Positions 15,801-23,310 of a DNA stretch of 55,062 nucleotides are shown in pieces. The notes under the pieces are model-generated. The model was not told the DNA's origin and did not search any database. It saw only the letters and a list, made by a program, of their open reading frames with translations. The DNA comes from Bacillota bacterium (GTDB lineage Bacteria; Bacillota; Clostridia; Lachnospirales; Lachnospiraceae), in NCBI GenBank assembly GCA_023458035.1, contig JAEXAX010000009.1:1-55062 (forward strand), written 5' to 3'. How positions within the stretch are numbered: position 1 is the first letter of the stretch; every line of letters begins with the position of its first letter. Made by a program: the position numbers and the translations under genes.

Positions 15801-18800
15801 CTTAGACGGATCAAAACCGTTGGCCTGATAAAAGCTCTGCTCTGTCACCTTAGTCATGGCCAGGCTTTGATCGCCGGCCGTTTTATTTCCTTCATCATAA
15901 TAATGCAGCCTGGCCTCTGTTACCTCACCGGCCTTGGCCCGGAAGCGAACCGTCACCTCATCTGAAGATTTTGGCGCCATCGGGGAAATGTAGAGCTTAC
16001 TTTGATCAGCAAACAGATGACTCCAGCTTAATTTGTCAACTTCCTCTTGCCGATCATACAGCACCATCATGGAGCGCGGCCGAATGACGATGCCGTATTT
16101 ATCAACCTGCCGCAAAGATGTAGTTCCGGCAGTTTTATGATCTACCACCACCTGCCAGCAGCCGCCGTCCGGATCAGGCAGAGCCGTACCGTCACTCTCT
16201 GTAAATTTATAGTCGTCGTCTGTCGGATTATAAATAACAAAGATATTTTTCCAGCTGTCGCCGCCGGCATTTTCTTTCAGGTGCATGAGAACGATCTCCG
16301 GCTTATGCTTGGCATTCCATACGCCAACATGGGCATTCACAGACTGGGCGTCACGCAGACGAAAGGCCGGATGTTCTTTGCGCAGCTTAATCAAACCTTC
16401 GACATAGGCATTGACTGCCGCAAAGGTTTCCTTCTGATTCCAGCGGATGGCATTGATCTCATCCGGACTCCTGTAGCTGTTTCCATCACCCTTCTTGGTA
16501 CGTAAAAACTCGGTGCCGGCCTGGGTCAGAGGCACCCCCTGAGCCGTCAAAACCAGCCCCTGCCCCAGCAGAGCCCGCTGTACCAGCTGATTGTCCATCA
16601 CTGTATCTGCTGTAATTCCGGCCAATACCTCTTCCGGTTTTTTATGATCTGTCAATGTCAATGCCAGCTGATCCCACAGGTTATAGTTGTCATGAACATC
16701 AACATAGTTAATGGTCTCTTCCGGATCAGCGGTAAAATCATTCACTGAAGCCATCAGCCCCTTCTTCACACTTTCCCGGGTATCGGCTGCATTGGCGTTG
16801 ATATAGCCCTTGCCCGGATCATTATTACCGCGCAGGGCATCACGGAAGGTATCATTAAAGACACCGAAATGCTGATTCTTCTGCTGACCGTCCAGCGTCT
16901 GCCGGTCAATCGGCAGGGCGGATACTCCGCCGGCCCACGGCTCGCCGTAGATGATGTTGGTGGGATCAATGGCCTTCATAGCGGCAGTCGCCTGCTTCAT
17001 GGTTTCGATATCTATCAAAGACATCAGATCGAAGCGCAGCCCGTCAATATTATAATTTTTTGCCCACTGCCGGCAGGAATCGATGATAAATTTACGGACC
17101 ATCGGACGGTCTGAGGCCACCTCATTGCCACAGCCGGAGCCATCGGTCAAGCGCCCCAAATCATCTGTTCGGAAATAATAGCCCGGCACGATGGCATCCA
17201 TATTGGCGGTGCTGTGCATGTGATTATAAACCACATCCATAACCACGCGAATATTGGCATCATGCAGACCTTGAATCATTTGTCGATACTCTTTAATTCG
17301 CACCTTCGGGTCGGCTGCATTGGTCGCATAAGATCCCTCGATGGCATTATAATTCTTCGGATCATAGCCCCAGTTTCGGTTTGCCGGATCATTTGTAACC
17401 TTTTCATCCACAGTAGCAAAATCGTAAACCGGAATCAGATGAACATGGGTGATACCCAGTTCCTTTAAATGATCCAGACCGGTTTTTACCTGTCCCTTAC
17501 CGTCTACGGTCGTCCCCTGCTCTACTACACCAAGGAATTTTCCTCTTTTTTCGGCCGATATACCGGAAGTCGCATCAATGGTAAAATCACGCACATGCAT
17601 CTCATAGATGACTGCATCCTCCGGTTCACCAAAGGCCGGCTTGGATACGGCATTCCAGCCATCCGGAATGGTTTGTGGGTCCTGTGGATCAATAAAAGCA
17701 GCCTTATCGCCATTGATGCCAACGGCTGTTGCATACGGATCGACCGCGTAGGTCTGTTTTTTATATGAGCTATTCTCTACCTGATCATAAAAATCCAAGC
17801 GATAGAGGTAGTATTTCCCTTCATTTTCGGTACGCGGCAGCTCAACCGACCAGACGCCGGCGGCCTCATCGATCTGCATCTCAGTGACCGCGCCGCTGCT
17901 CTTCTCTGCTTCAGCATCCGAATACACCAGCACCGATACCTTGTTGGCCGTCGGAGCCCATAGCTTTAAGGAGATCCGATCTTCTTTGTAAACGGCTCCC
18001 AGGTCGTCTCCGGTATATTGCTTATGATCCAAAATCCGACGCATCATTACCTGACATGGATTAAACATCTTATCGGCCCTAATCTCCAGCAAAGAAGACG
18101 GATCGATCGTTACATTTTCCGGCAACGTCACCGTCAGGGTCTTATCATTTACGGTGATCGTCGCCTCTTTTTCCTGACCATCCACATATAAAGCAAACTT
18201 CGTCAGCTCTGTCGGCACATGAGTTAAATACGCCTTGATTTCTCTCTCGCTATCCATGATGGCGGTAATCACCTTTGGCTTAGCCGCATCTACCGCCTGC
18301 CGAAAATCAGTGTAAAAACGATCGTCACCCTCGATCACATATAGATCATGACGGCCGGCAGCCAAATCTTCATCTGATAGTGCGGCTCTGCTCTCCCGCC
18401 CCTTCCAGTCCCCTTTTCGAATGATGGAATCTTTATCTTCCTTTAGATTTGCGATCTTTCCAAATTCACTGTCCTCTGAAAAATCAACCTGTTTACCGTC
18501 ACCGGCAGTCGGAATAGACCAGACATTCCAGCCCTCGTACTGACTGTCATACCGATGATAATGCACACGATTGCCGTCGGCCATAGTATCTGTCTTGATC
18601 ACTCGCAGCGTTTTGACAGCCCGCCCCCTCGGCGTCACAGCCACGACCGTCACTTCCTGCTGATCCGCCACTGCTTCTGTCACGGTCAGTTTACCATTCT
18701 GATCAATCTCAGCACCGACTACGGTCGGCTCGATGCTGTAGGTCGGCTGCAAAGCCTCGATCGCCCCATCCTGTGCATAATAATCAACCGCCAGATAGGT

Positions 18801-19313
18801 CGGAACGGCCGCTGATACAGTATTGCGGGATGCCTGAAACCTGATGCCGGTTTCCTTTGGGGAGATGGTTAAAAGACCGTTATCATTATTTGATGCGTAC
18901 GGCCCGCCGGTCGGTTTGATCCATTGATCCCCCTCGCCGGGCGGATCATTTTGATTTCCGTAATGCACCCGAAATTTATATTCATAGGTGCCGGCCGGAA
19001 TAGCGATGGTTCCCAGCATCTTCCAGCGATTGTCGTCCGACGGATCCTGCTTCCATTCAAGCTTATATTTCGGATCATACTTCCACTCATTAAATTCACC
19101 TACTACATAACTGTACGCCGGATTTGGATCACCGTCTGTATATCTCACACGAAAGGTGACGGTTTCCTCTCCCTTGTTCTCTGTCGCCGTGGCATACTCC
19201 AAATCCTTCGCCAAAGCCCGACTGTCGCCTGCAAAAGGCAACAACGGCTGGAGCAGCATACAAATTACAATCAGCCACGAAAGCAACAAGCGCCTGCTTT
19301 TCCTCTTCATCAC
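12804..19313 (-). CDS. Secreted two-domain amylopullulanase
   Basis: A 2169-residue extracellular starch enzyme. A signal peptide (1 to about 35) is followed by a starch-binding E-set-like module (about 45 to 130), a CBM41/PUD-like module (HYHRYDSQYEGWNVW, about 250) and a CBM48-like module (about 440). A pullulanase-type GH13 domain has YNHMHST, GLRFDL (Asp about 761), YGEPW (Glu about 791) and VDVHDN (about 873). A second amylase-type GH13 domain has VFNHTG, GWRMDAAD (Asp about 1463), LGEFWKED (Glu about 1511) and STHDRPRF (about 1590). Ig-like modules occupy about 1760 to 1985. Choline-binding-like repeats (YLKPGGAYA, DKEWIYD) follow from about 2000. Both catalytic triads look intact, predicting cleavage of alpha-1,6 and alpha-1,4 bonds. 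GGAGG precedes GTG (19313) by 4 bases and ATG (19310) by 7; the ATG may be the true start. Confidence 0.93.
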   Translation of the reverse strand: MMKRKSRRLLLSWLIVICMLLQPLLPFAGDSRALAKDLEYATATENKGEETVTFRVRYTDGDPNPAYSYVVGEFNEWKYDPKYKLEWKQDPSDDNRWKMLGTIAIPAGTYEYKFRVHYGNQNDPPGEGDQWIKPTGGPYASNNDNGLLTISPKETGIRFQASRNTVSAAVPTYLAVDYYAQDGAIEALQPTYSIEPTVVGAEIDQNGKLTVTEAVADQQEVTVVAVTPRGRAVKTLRVIKTDTMADGNRVHYHRYDSQYEGWNVWSIPTAGDGKQVDFSEDSEFGKIANLKEDKDSIIRKGDWKGRESRAALSDEDLAAGRHDLYVIEGDDRFYTDFRQAVDAAKPKVITAIMDSEREIKAYLTHVPTELTKFALYVDGQEKEATITVNDKTLTVTLPENVTIDPSSLLEIRADKMFNPCQVMMRRILDHKQYTGDDLGAVYKEDRISLKLWAPTANKVSVLVYSDAEAEKSSGAVTEMQIDEAAGVWSVELPRTENEGKYYLYRLDFYDQVENSSYKKQTYAVDPYATAVGINGDKAAFIDPQDPQTIPDGWNAVSKPAFGEPEDAVIYEMHVRDFTIDATSGISAEKRGKFLGVVEQGTTVDGKGQVKTGLDHLKELGITHVHLIPVYDFATVDEKVTNDPANRNWGYDPKNYNAIEGSYATNAADPKVRIKEYRQMIQGLHDANIRVVMDVVYNHMHSTANMDAIVPGYYFRTDDLGRLTDGSGCGNEVASDRPMVRKFIIDSCRQWAKNYNIDGLRFDLMSLIDIETMKQATAAMKAIDPTNIIYGEPWAGGVSALPIDRQTLDGQQKNQHFGVFNDTFRDALRGNNDPGKGYINANAADTRESVKKGLMASVNDFTADPEETINYVDVHDNYNLWDQLALTLTDHKKPEEVLAGITADTVMDNQLVQRALLGQGLVLTAQGVPLTQAGTEFLRTKKGDGNSYRSPDEINAIRWNQKETFAAVNAYVEGLIKLRKEHPAFRLRDAQSVNAHVGVWNAKHKPEIVLMHLKENAGGDSWKNIFVIYNPTDDDYKFTESDGTALPDPDGGCWQVVVDHKTAGTTSLRQVDKYGIVIRPRSMMVLYDRQEEVDKLSWSHLFADQSKLYISPMAPKSSDEVTVRFRAKAGEVTEARLHYYDEGNKTAGDQSLAMTKVTEQSFYQANGFDPSKIEFWEGKLPAGATTRYYNFEVHSQDDVAWISGGVHKDGSHNGVTKEAPRLGEGINYGFRIVPDYVLNTKLGESIFYQIMVDRFRNGDTGNDRSILDPAVGNDPLKRSSAPEILAATDVPRAGTETDLIWNNDFYNGDLTGVREALPYLKDQLGVNALYLMPILQSSSNHKYDTEDYEHVDTNFGGNKELAALTDEAHAKDVQVVLDGVFNHTGSLHPWFSDAKATDASAYRNYYFFNSGHDVEGGYYAWNRIPGLPKLNYANEAVENYMYKADDAIVKKYLKAPYSIDGWRMDAADDIAKGAHEYTTEGTVEEHKQQNLEIWKDVYTAVKAAKPEAYVLGEFWKEDNQWFDGAHWDGKMNYSGFLLPFVQNRQQNEFLGKQSLDNKGEMSVADIAAYGRSHFAKFPYQAMLQSANSLSTHDRPRFLDWDYTGKDNEKMMELAAALQMTYVGIPMIYYGDEIGMKSAGERTDKPKLDDGNDPYNRGAFNWDVSTWNKEMLSDYQKLIAARKQHKEAFVYGAFEEVVSHKEDKYLVYARYGQNDRALVALNNSGSNSSRQVQIKAVSRYGFKEGEVLYDALTGRTVTVVQDQLQLQLNDMSAAVYLPAPVEVTPIQSALLAEKHDGRTELAPVQELILKLQEDGSTQLSWKKYEDSHAKELLIRAYDEKFTVVREVTVSLTESAYTLEANENISRIAIKAVADRSKTEGDTDDIVRDSAYRLAYVRAVDPKEEAEDVPVDGKIAISLDTSWKLTREDLKDVKLKTEGSEQAVEVELTLEEGRLILSPKQSLIHEKTYTVTLPDIAIKEEDMKAGNAGLAGYQFSFRTVKKTDQIPEPQPKKGWQKLADGHYIYLNEDGSRVKEAWRGEYYLKADGIMADKEWIYDKTYQAWYYLKPGGAYARAEWQGSYYLKPNGKMADKEWIYDKTYQAWYYLKPGGAYARLQWQGEYYLLGDGKMAVSRWIYDKQYQGWYYLTETGAYARDTLTPDGYKVDRYGKWIR
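12835..13270. repeat. Choline-binding-like coding repeats
   Basis: Three near-identical units of about 41 residues encode YLKxxGxMADKEWIYDKTYQ and AWYYLKPGGAYA. Two of them (around 12990-13080 and 13110-13200) are nearly identical in DNA. They form the wall- or glycan-binding tail of the amylopullulanase. Confidence 0.8.
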
Positions 19314-19367
19314 TTTTCCTCCCTCAATTCCATATTTCTTTTTGAATATCTCAATGGTATCGTTCCC

Positions 19368-19396
19368 ATTATAGCAAGCTTTTATCTTTTCGATAA
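19368..19396 (-). promoter_or_regulatory. Promoter of the amylopullulanase gene
   Basis: On the minus strand a perfect TATAAT (19368-19373) lies 17 bases from a weak -35, TTATCG (19391-19396). It is about 55 bases upstream of the start codon. I saw no clear catabolite-response site. Confidence 0.65.
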
Positions 19397-19405
19397 GACG
19401 AAGAA

Positions 19406-19437
19406 ATGCCCAAACTCATTCATCTGAATTTGGGCAT
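19406..19437 (-). terminator. Weak terminator after the selenium operon
   Basis: ATGCCCAAA pairs with TTTGGGCAT across a 14-base loop. The minus-strand tail TTCTTCGTCTT is only moderately T-rich. It lies 18 bases past the stop codon of the DUF3343 gene and just before the amylopullulanase promoter. Confidence 0.5.
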
Positions 19438-19454
19438 AGTATACATGTGCAATT

Positions 19455-19700
19455 TTATACATTTTCGGAGACTATGATATAACCTGTTTCCGTCACCCGA
19501 ACGATTTTCTCCGTTTCGTCAGAAAGCTGCCAGGACCGGACAGACTCCTCCGTCGTTTGAAAGCGTACGCAGGTGCCGCAGGAAGAGCTTAAATCTCTAG
19601 GAACCGGCATCAGCTGCAAGCCTATAAACTCTGCCGGCACGGTCTTCTTAAACCGGATGGCTCCAAAGTGTGAGTAAAAGGTTGCGATAAAGGTCTGCAT
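19455..19700 (-). CDS. DUF3343 putative Se/S carrier-like protein
   Basis: An 81-residue protein of the DUF3343 family. The N-terminal pattern (MQTFIATFYSHFGAIRFKK) and the central LMPVPRDLSSSCGTC are typical, with a CGTC pair that may carry sulfur or selenium. Members are known to sit beside YedE, TusA-like and cysteine desulfurase genes in selenium-using anaerobes, exactly as here. It starts 7 bases after the TusA-like gene, so it is in the same operon. The biochemical role is not established. Confidence 0.85.
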   Translation of the reverse strand: MQTFIATFYSHFGAIRFKKTVPAEFIGLQLMPVPRDLSSSCGTCVRFQTTEESVRSWQLSDETEKIVRVTETGYIIVSENV

Positions 19701-19707
19701 CTTTCAC

Positions 19708-19908
19708 CTACTTTGTCAGTCGAATCACATACATATCTTCTTTTTCTTCAACCGCCGCCCGATATCCATGCTCTTCGCCGTAACGGCTGACATTTTCCAG
19801 TGCCGCTTTGCAATCCACCCAGACCTCATAGCTGCTCTCCGCTGATTTTAAAGCCTGTTTTAACATCATAACCGGTTCCGGGCAGGAACGTCCTCTTGCA
19901 TCAATCAT
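19708..19908 (-). CDS. TusA/SirA-like sulfur or selenium carrier
   Basis: A 66-residue TusA-fold protein. The start MIDARGRSCPEPVMMLKQAL contains the CPxP motif whose Cys carries persulfide or perselenide. I chose the ATG at 19908, which has AAGGAGG just upstream; the frame extends further but into the end of the yedE gene. It resembles the N-terminal domain of YedF but lacks the second YedF domain. It probably receives or passes selenium or sulfur handled by the YedE transporter and the desulfurase encoded divergently. Confidence 0.88.
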   Translation of the reverse strand: MIDARGRSCPEPVMMLKQALKSAESSYEVWVDCKAALENVSRYGEEHGYRAAVEEKEDMYVIRLTK

Positions 19909-19921
19909 CTTTTTCTCCTCC

Positions 19922-20992
19922 TTATGCCTTCTTTGAGTTACATGTATGATAGCAGGCAATAACACCGACAACGATCAGACCAATGATCACCGCATATTTC
20001 CCGTGGCCGGTCGGTCCCTTTGCAGAAGCTGCCAGCCCAAAGTTGTGCGCAAATGCCGCACCGACTGCTAAGCCGAGTACCGTCACTGCCGAATCGGTAT
20101 TTCCCTCACCGGTCAGAATCAACTGACGCAGCGGGCAGCCTCCCAGCAGCACACAGCCAAAGCCGGCCAACAGCATCCCCAGCAGATTCCACAGACCGTC
20201 GGTGTGGGCAATCGGCTGTCCGGCAAAGCCCGGATGGAAATTTCCAACGATCATATTAACGGTCAAGGCTGCCGCCAGGATCGCCAGAAATCCCAGCATC
20301 AGCTTCCACTGTCCGAATAATACCAAATCTCTGACGCCGCCGACCATACACAGTCTGGTGCGCTGAGCCAGGGCACCGACTACGATACCGGCTGCCAGCG
20401 AAATGGCGATGGCTGCATGCATGGCTCCAGGACCCTTTCCGGCCGGTGTCACATTTAATAAATACGGAGCAAAAACGGTAACCCCCAAAAGAGCTGCTGC
20501 TGTCAGCGGAGCGACCGCTCCTTCGCCCTTACTTTGCTGATAGGTTCTCTTTAAGGAATAACCCTTTTGCAAGAAGAACACACCTGCCAGAATACCGAGG
20601 ATAAATCCGGCCAGACCCAGAATGGCATTTCCGTCTCCGCCGGCCAGGCGCAAGATCGTTCTGAACGGACAGCCCAGGAACATCAGGCAGCCGATCATAA
20701 CGAAAAAGCCGAGCACAAAACGAGTCATCACCGATGAACCGCCGCGCGGTGCAAATTCCTTACGTGTAACAGCCAACAAAAAAGATCCGAGCACCAAGCC
20801 GATAATCTCCGGTCTGACATACTCTACCGGCACCGCATTATGCAGCTTTAATGCTCCGGCAGTATCACGGATAAAACAAGCAATACAAAAGCCCATGTTT
20901 GCAGGATTTCCGAAGATAACCATCCCACCGGCAATTACACCGATGATAAGCCCCGCGGCCACCATCAATAGATTTTCGTTTTTCATTTTCAT
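19922..20992 (-). CDS. yedE: YedE-type selenium/sulfur membrane transporter
   Basis: A 356-residue YeeE/YedE-family protein with about nine to ten hydrophobic helices. The repeated small-residue/Cys motifs typical of the family are present: GFCIACFIRD, FLGCPFRTIL, TRLCMVGGVRDLVLFGQ and LGGCPLRQLI. The family imports sulfur compounds; members in this gene context are assigned to selenium metabolism. I chose the ATG at 20992, 8 bases after GGAGG. It is the first gene of a three-gene operon (yedE, tusA-like, DUF3343) divergent from the desulfurase/LysR pair. Confidence 0.88.
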   Translation of the reverse strand: MKMKNENLLMVAAGLIIGVIAGGMVIFGNPANMGFCIACFIRDTAGALKLHNAVPVEYVRPEIIGLVLGSFLLAVTRKEFAPRGGSSVMTRFVLGFFVMIGCLMFLGCPFRTILRLAGGDGNAILGLAGFILGILAGVFFLQKGYSLKRTYQQSKGEGAVAPLTAAALLGVTVFAPYLLNVTPAGKGPGAMHAAIAISLAAGIVVGALAQRTRLCMVGGVRDLVLFGQWKLMLGFLAILAAALTVNMIVGNFHPGFAGQPIAHTDGLWNLLGMLLAGFGCVLLGGCPLRQLILTGEGNTDSAVTVLGLAVGAAFAHNFGLAASAKGPTGHGKYAVIIGLIVVGVIACYHTCNSKKA

Positions 20993-21020
20993 ATATGTTT
21001 CCTCCTTCGTGTCATGCATT

Positions 21021-21032
21021 ATATTATACCAA
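21021..21032 (-). promoter_or_regulatory. Probable yedE promoter
   Basis: On the minus strand TGGTATAAT forms an extended -10 element and overlaps a second TATAAT 5 bases on. The -35 region (TTTTAC at 17-base spacing) is weak. Positions are approximate to a few bases. Confidence 0.5.
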
Positions 21033-21064
21033 AAATAACGCTTTCGTAAAATTGATAATTCTGA

Positions 21065-21070
21065 TATACT
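21065..21070 (+). promoter_or_regulatory. Possible -10 of the desulfurase/LysR operon
   Basis: TGATATACT forms an extended -10 (TATACT at 21065-21070) about 70 bases upstream of the start codon. No good -35 is seen, which would fit a promoter that needs an activator such as the LysR protein encoded downstream. Confidence 0.4.
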
Positions 21071-21096
21071 GATAGCAATCATTACATTTATCTATA

Positions 21097-21125
21097 AATG
21101 AGTCGTTTAACCGTTATGACTCATT
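21097..21125. promoter_or_regulatory. 29-bp inverted repeat, candidate LysR operator or leader hairpin
   Basis: Arms AATGAGTC and GACTCATT are separated by 13 bases (GTTTAACCGTTAT). The repeat lies between the divergent yedE and desulfurase genes and just before the desulfurase ribosome site. LysR-type regulators often bind interrupted inverted repeats between divergent genes. It could also fold as an mRNA hairpin. Confidence 0.5.
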
Positions 21126-21140
21126 CGGAAAGGAACCATT

Positions 21141-22292
21141 ATGAACACTGTTTATCTGGACAATGCCAGCACTTCATTCCCGAAGCCGGCCTGTGTGGCC
21201 GATCGAATGTATCAATTTATGACCAATGAAGCTGTCAATATCAGCCGCGGTACCTATCGTTCTGCCTATCGTCTGGAGGAAGCGCTGTATGATACCAGAG
21301 TCCAGCTGGCCTCTTTTTTTGATCATCCGCGTCCACAGGATGTAGTCTTCAGTGCCGGAATCACTCATTCCTTGAATCTGGTAATGAAAGGCTTACTAAA
21401 ACAAGGGGATCATGTACTGATTTCTTCCATGGAGCACAATGCCGTCACCCGTCCGCTGACCCAGCTGTCGGCAAAGGGTATCACCTTTGACCGCATTCCC
21501 TGCAATACCATGGGTGAGCTTGACCTGACAGCTCTTCCCGGTCTGATACATCCACAGACACGGGCCATTATTATGCTGCATGCCTCCAATGTCTGCGGCA
21601 CTATGATGCCCATCCGTGAGGTTGGCGCCCTCTGCCGCAGGCATGGTCTGTTTTTTATACTCGACTCGGCTCAGACAGCCGGTCTGATTCCGATCTCCAT
21701 GACCACCGACTGTATCGACGCCCTCTGTTTTACCGGTCATAAGGCATTGCTCGGCCCGCAGGGCATCGGCGGTTGTATCCTGACGCCGGCCATCGCTGCC
21801 GAAATCGATCCCTTAATCAGCGGCGGCACCGGTAGCTTCTCGCATCTGGAAACCATCCCTGAATTGATGCCGGACCGCTTTGAAGCAGGCACCCTGAACC
21901 TTCCCGGCATCATCGGTCTGCAAGCTGCTCTGTCCTATATCGCTCAGATCGGTCAAACCGCTATTTTTGAGCACGAATTATCATTAACGGCAGCATTACT
22001 GCAAGCAATTCCTGATATCCCAAACCTGCGCCTGCTTGGACGTCCTGATACGGCCGGCAGAGTCGGTGTCGTTTCCGTTACACCGACAAAGGCCGATCCC
22101 GCAATGGTGGCCGCTCGTCTGGAAGAAGAATTTGGAATTCAGACCCGGGTCGGTCTGCACTGTGCCCCCGGCGCTCACAAAACACTGGGCTCCTACCCGC
22201 AGGGAAGTATTCGATTCTCCTTCGGATATCAAAACACCCCGGCGGATGTAACCCTGGCTGTCAGTGCATTGACTACCATATTGAAAGGATAA
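21141..22292 (+). CDS. Cysteine desulfurase-like class V aminotransferase
   Basis: A 383-residue PLP enzyme of the cysteine desulfurase family (the EF2568-like group). It has NASTSFPKP near the start, SMEHNAVTRPL, a PLP-lysine motif TGHKALLGPQGIGG and the active-site Cys in RVGLHCAPGAHK near residue 342. It should release sulfur from cysteine, or selenium from selenocysteine, as a bound persulfide or perselenide. This group is known from clusters for selenium-dependent molybdenum hydroxylases. AAAGGA lies 6 bases before the ATG. The LysR gene follows after 4 bases. Confidence 0.9.
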   Translation: MNTVYLDNASTSFPKPACVADRMYQFMTNEAVNISRGTYRSAYRLEEALYDTRVQLASFFDHPRPQDVVFSAGITHSLNLVMKGLLKQGDHVLISSMEHNAVTRPLTQLSAKGITFDRIPCNTMGELDLTALPGLIHPQTRAIIMLHASNVCGTMMPIREVGALCRRHGLFFILDSAQTAGLIPISMTTDCIDALCFTGHKALLGPQGIGGCILTPAIAAEIDPLISGGTGSFSHLETIPELMPDRFEAGTLNLPGIIGLQAALSYIAQIGQTAIFEHELSLTAALLQAIPDIPNLRLLGRPDTAGRVGVVSVTPTKADPAMVAARLEEEFGIQTRVGLHCAPGAHKTLGSYPQGSIRFSFGYQNTPADVTLAVSALTTILKG

Positions 22293-22296
22293 AACT

Positions 22297-23196
22297 ATGG
22301 AATTTCGGCAAATCGAGGCTTTTTGCGCTATCGTAGAATGGGGCAGCTTTTCCGAGGCTGCCAAACATCTATATATTTCACAGCCGACTATCAGCAGTCA
22401 TCTACAAAAGCTGGAAGACCATCTGGGTAAGCCGCTGCTGCTTCGTACCACCAAAACCCTGCGCCTGACCGAGGATGGGCGCAGGTTCTATCAAAATGCC
22501 AAGCAATTACTGTTGCTTCGCAATAAGACTTTACTGAATCTACGCGAGGATACAAAACTGCATCTGCAAATAGGCGCCTCCTCCATCCCCTCTTCCTGTA
22601 TCCTTCCTGCCTTGCTGACCGGGTTTTATGAGGCTCATCCGGATGTTACTTATCATATCACCCAGTCCGGCAGTACCCAAATCATCAATCGGCTGATCAA
22701 CCAAAGCCTTGATATCGGTTTTATCGGCACTCCTCTATATCATGAACAATTCTTTTGTGAAACGATCGCCCGGGATGAAATGGTGTTGGTCGCCCCGGTG
22801 ACCCCCCAATTTACCGGGGTACCCCGAAATCCTGATCCACTGCGCCTGTTAACGACTGCCCCCTTTATCGTCCGAGAAAACGGCTCCGGAACCAAACGGG
22901 AAACACAGGGGATCTTGACTCAGCTCGGACTGAGTTATGATGACCTGATGATCGTGGCGGAAATGAACGACCTGGAAGCCTTAAAGCAGTCTGTTATCCA
23001 TGGTCTGGGCATCTCACTGTTGCCCCGTCAGGTCGTGGAAGAGGCTGACACTGCCGGGCAGCTTCGTATTCTGCCATTATCGGAAGAAGGATTTTTCCGT
23101 GAATATTATATGGTATACTCTAAAACCCACGGCAGGCAGCCGGTTCTTTCCTCACTGGTTGAATTTGTCCGTAAAGCAAAAGGGCTATCACACTAA
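22297..23196 (+). CDS. LysR-family transcription regulator
   Basis: A 299-residue LysR-type regulator. The N-terminal winged HTH (MEFRQIEAFCAIVEWGSFSEAAKHLYISQPTIS) is standard and the rest is a substrate-binding effector domain. It follows the desulfurase gene by 4 bases and is probably co-transcribed. It likely controls the divergent selenium cluster, perhaps through the inverted repeat at 21097. The effector (a sulfur or selenium compound) is inference. Confidence 0.93.
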   Translation: MEFRQIEAFCAIVEWGSFSEAAKHLYISQPTISSHLQKLEDHLGKPLLLRTTKTLRLTEDGRRFYQNAKQLLLLRNKTLLNLREDTKLHLQIGASSIPSSCILPALLTGFYEAHPDVTYHITQSGSTQIINRLINQSLDIGFIGTPLYHEQFFCETIARDEMVLVAPVTPQFTGVPRNPDPLRLLTTAPFIVRENGSGTKRETQGILTQLGLSYDDLMIVAEMNDLEALKQSVIHGLGISLLPRQVVEEADTAGQLRILPLSEEGFFREYYMVYSKTHGRQPVLSSLVEFVRKAKGLSH

Positions 23197-23262
23197 AAAT
23201 GGTGCGACACCCCCTCTGCCTTATATCATTTTTCGGAACAGCTATAAATTGATCTTTTTAAA

Positions 23263-23306
23263 AAAAATGGATGCCCCCTGTACATTCCGGGAAAGCATCC
23301 ATTTTT
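23263..23306. terminator. Bidirectional terminator between LysR and gpmI
   Basis: AAAAATGGATGC pairs with GCATCCATTTTT around a 20-base loop. T-runs follow on both strands. It separates the convergent LysR and gpmI genes. Confidence 0.8.
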
Positions 23307-23310
23307 CATC

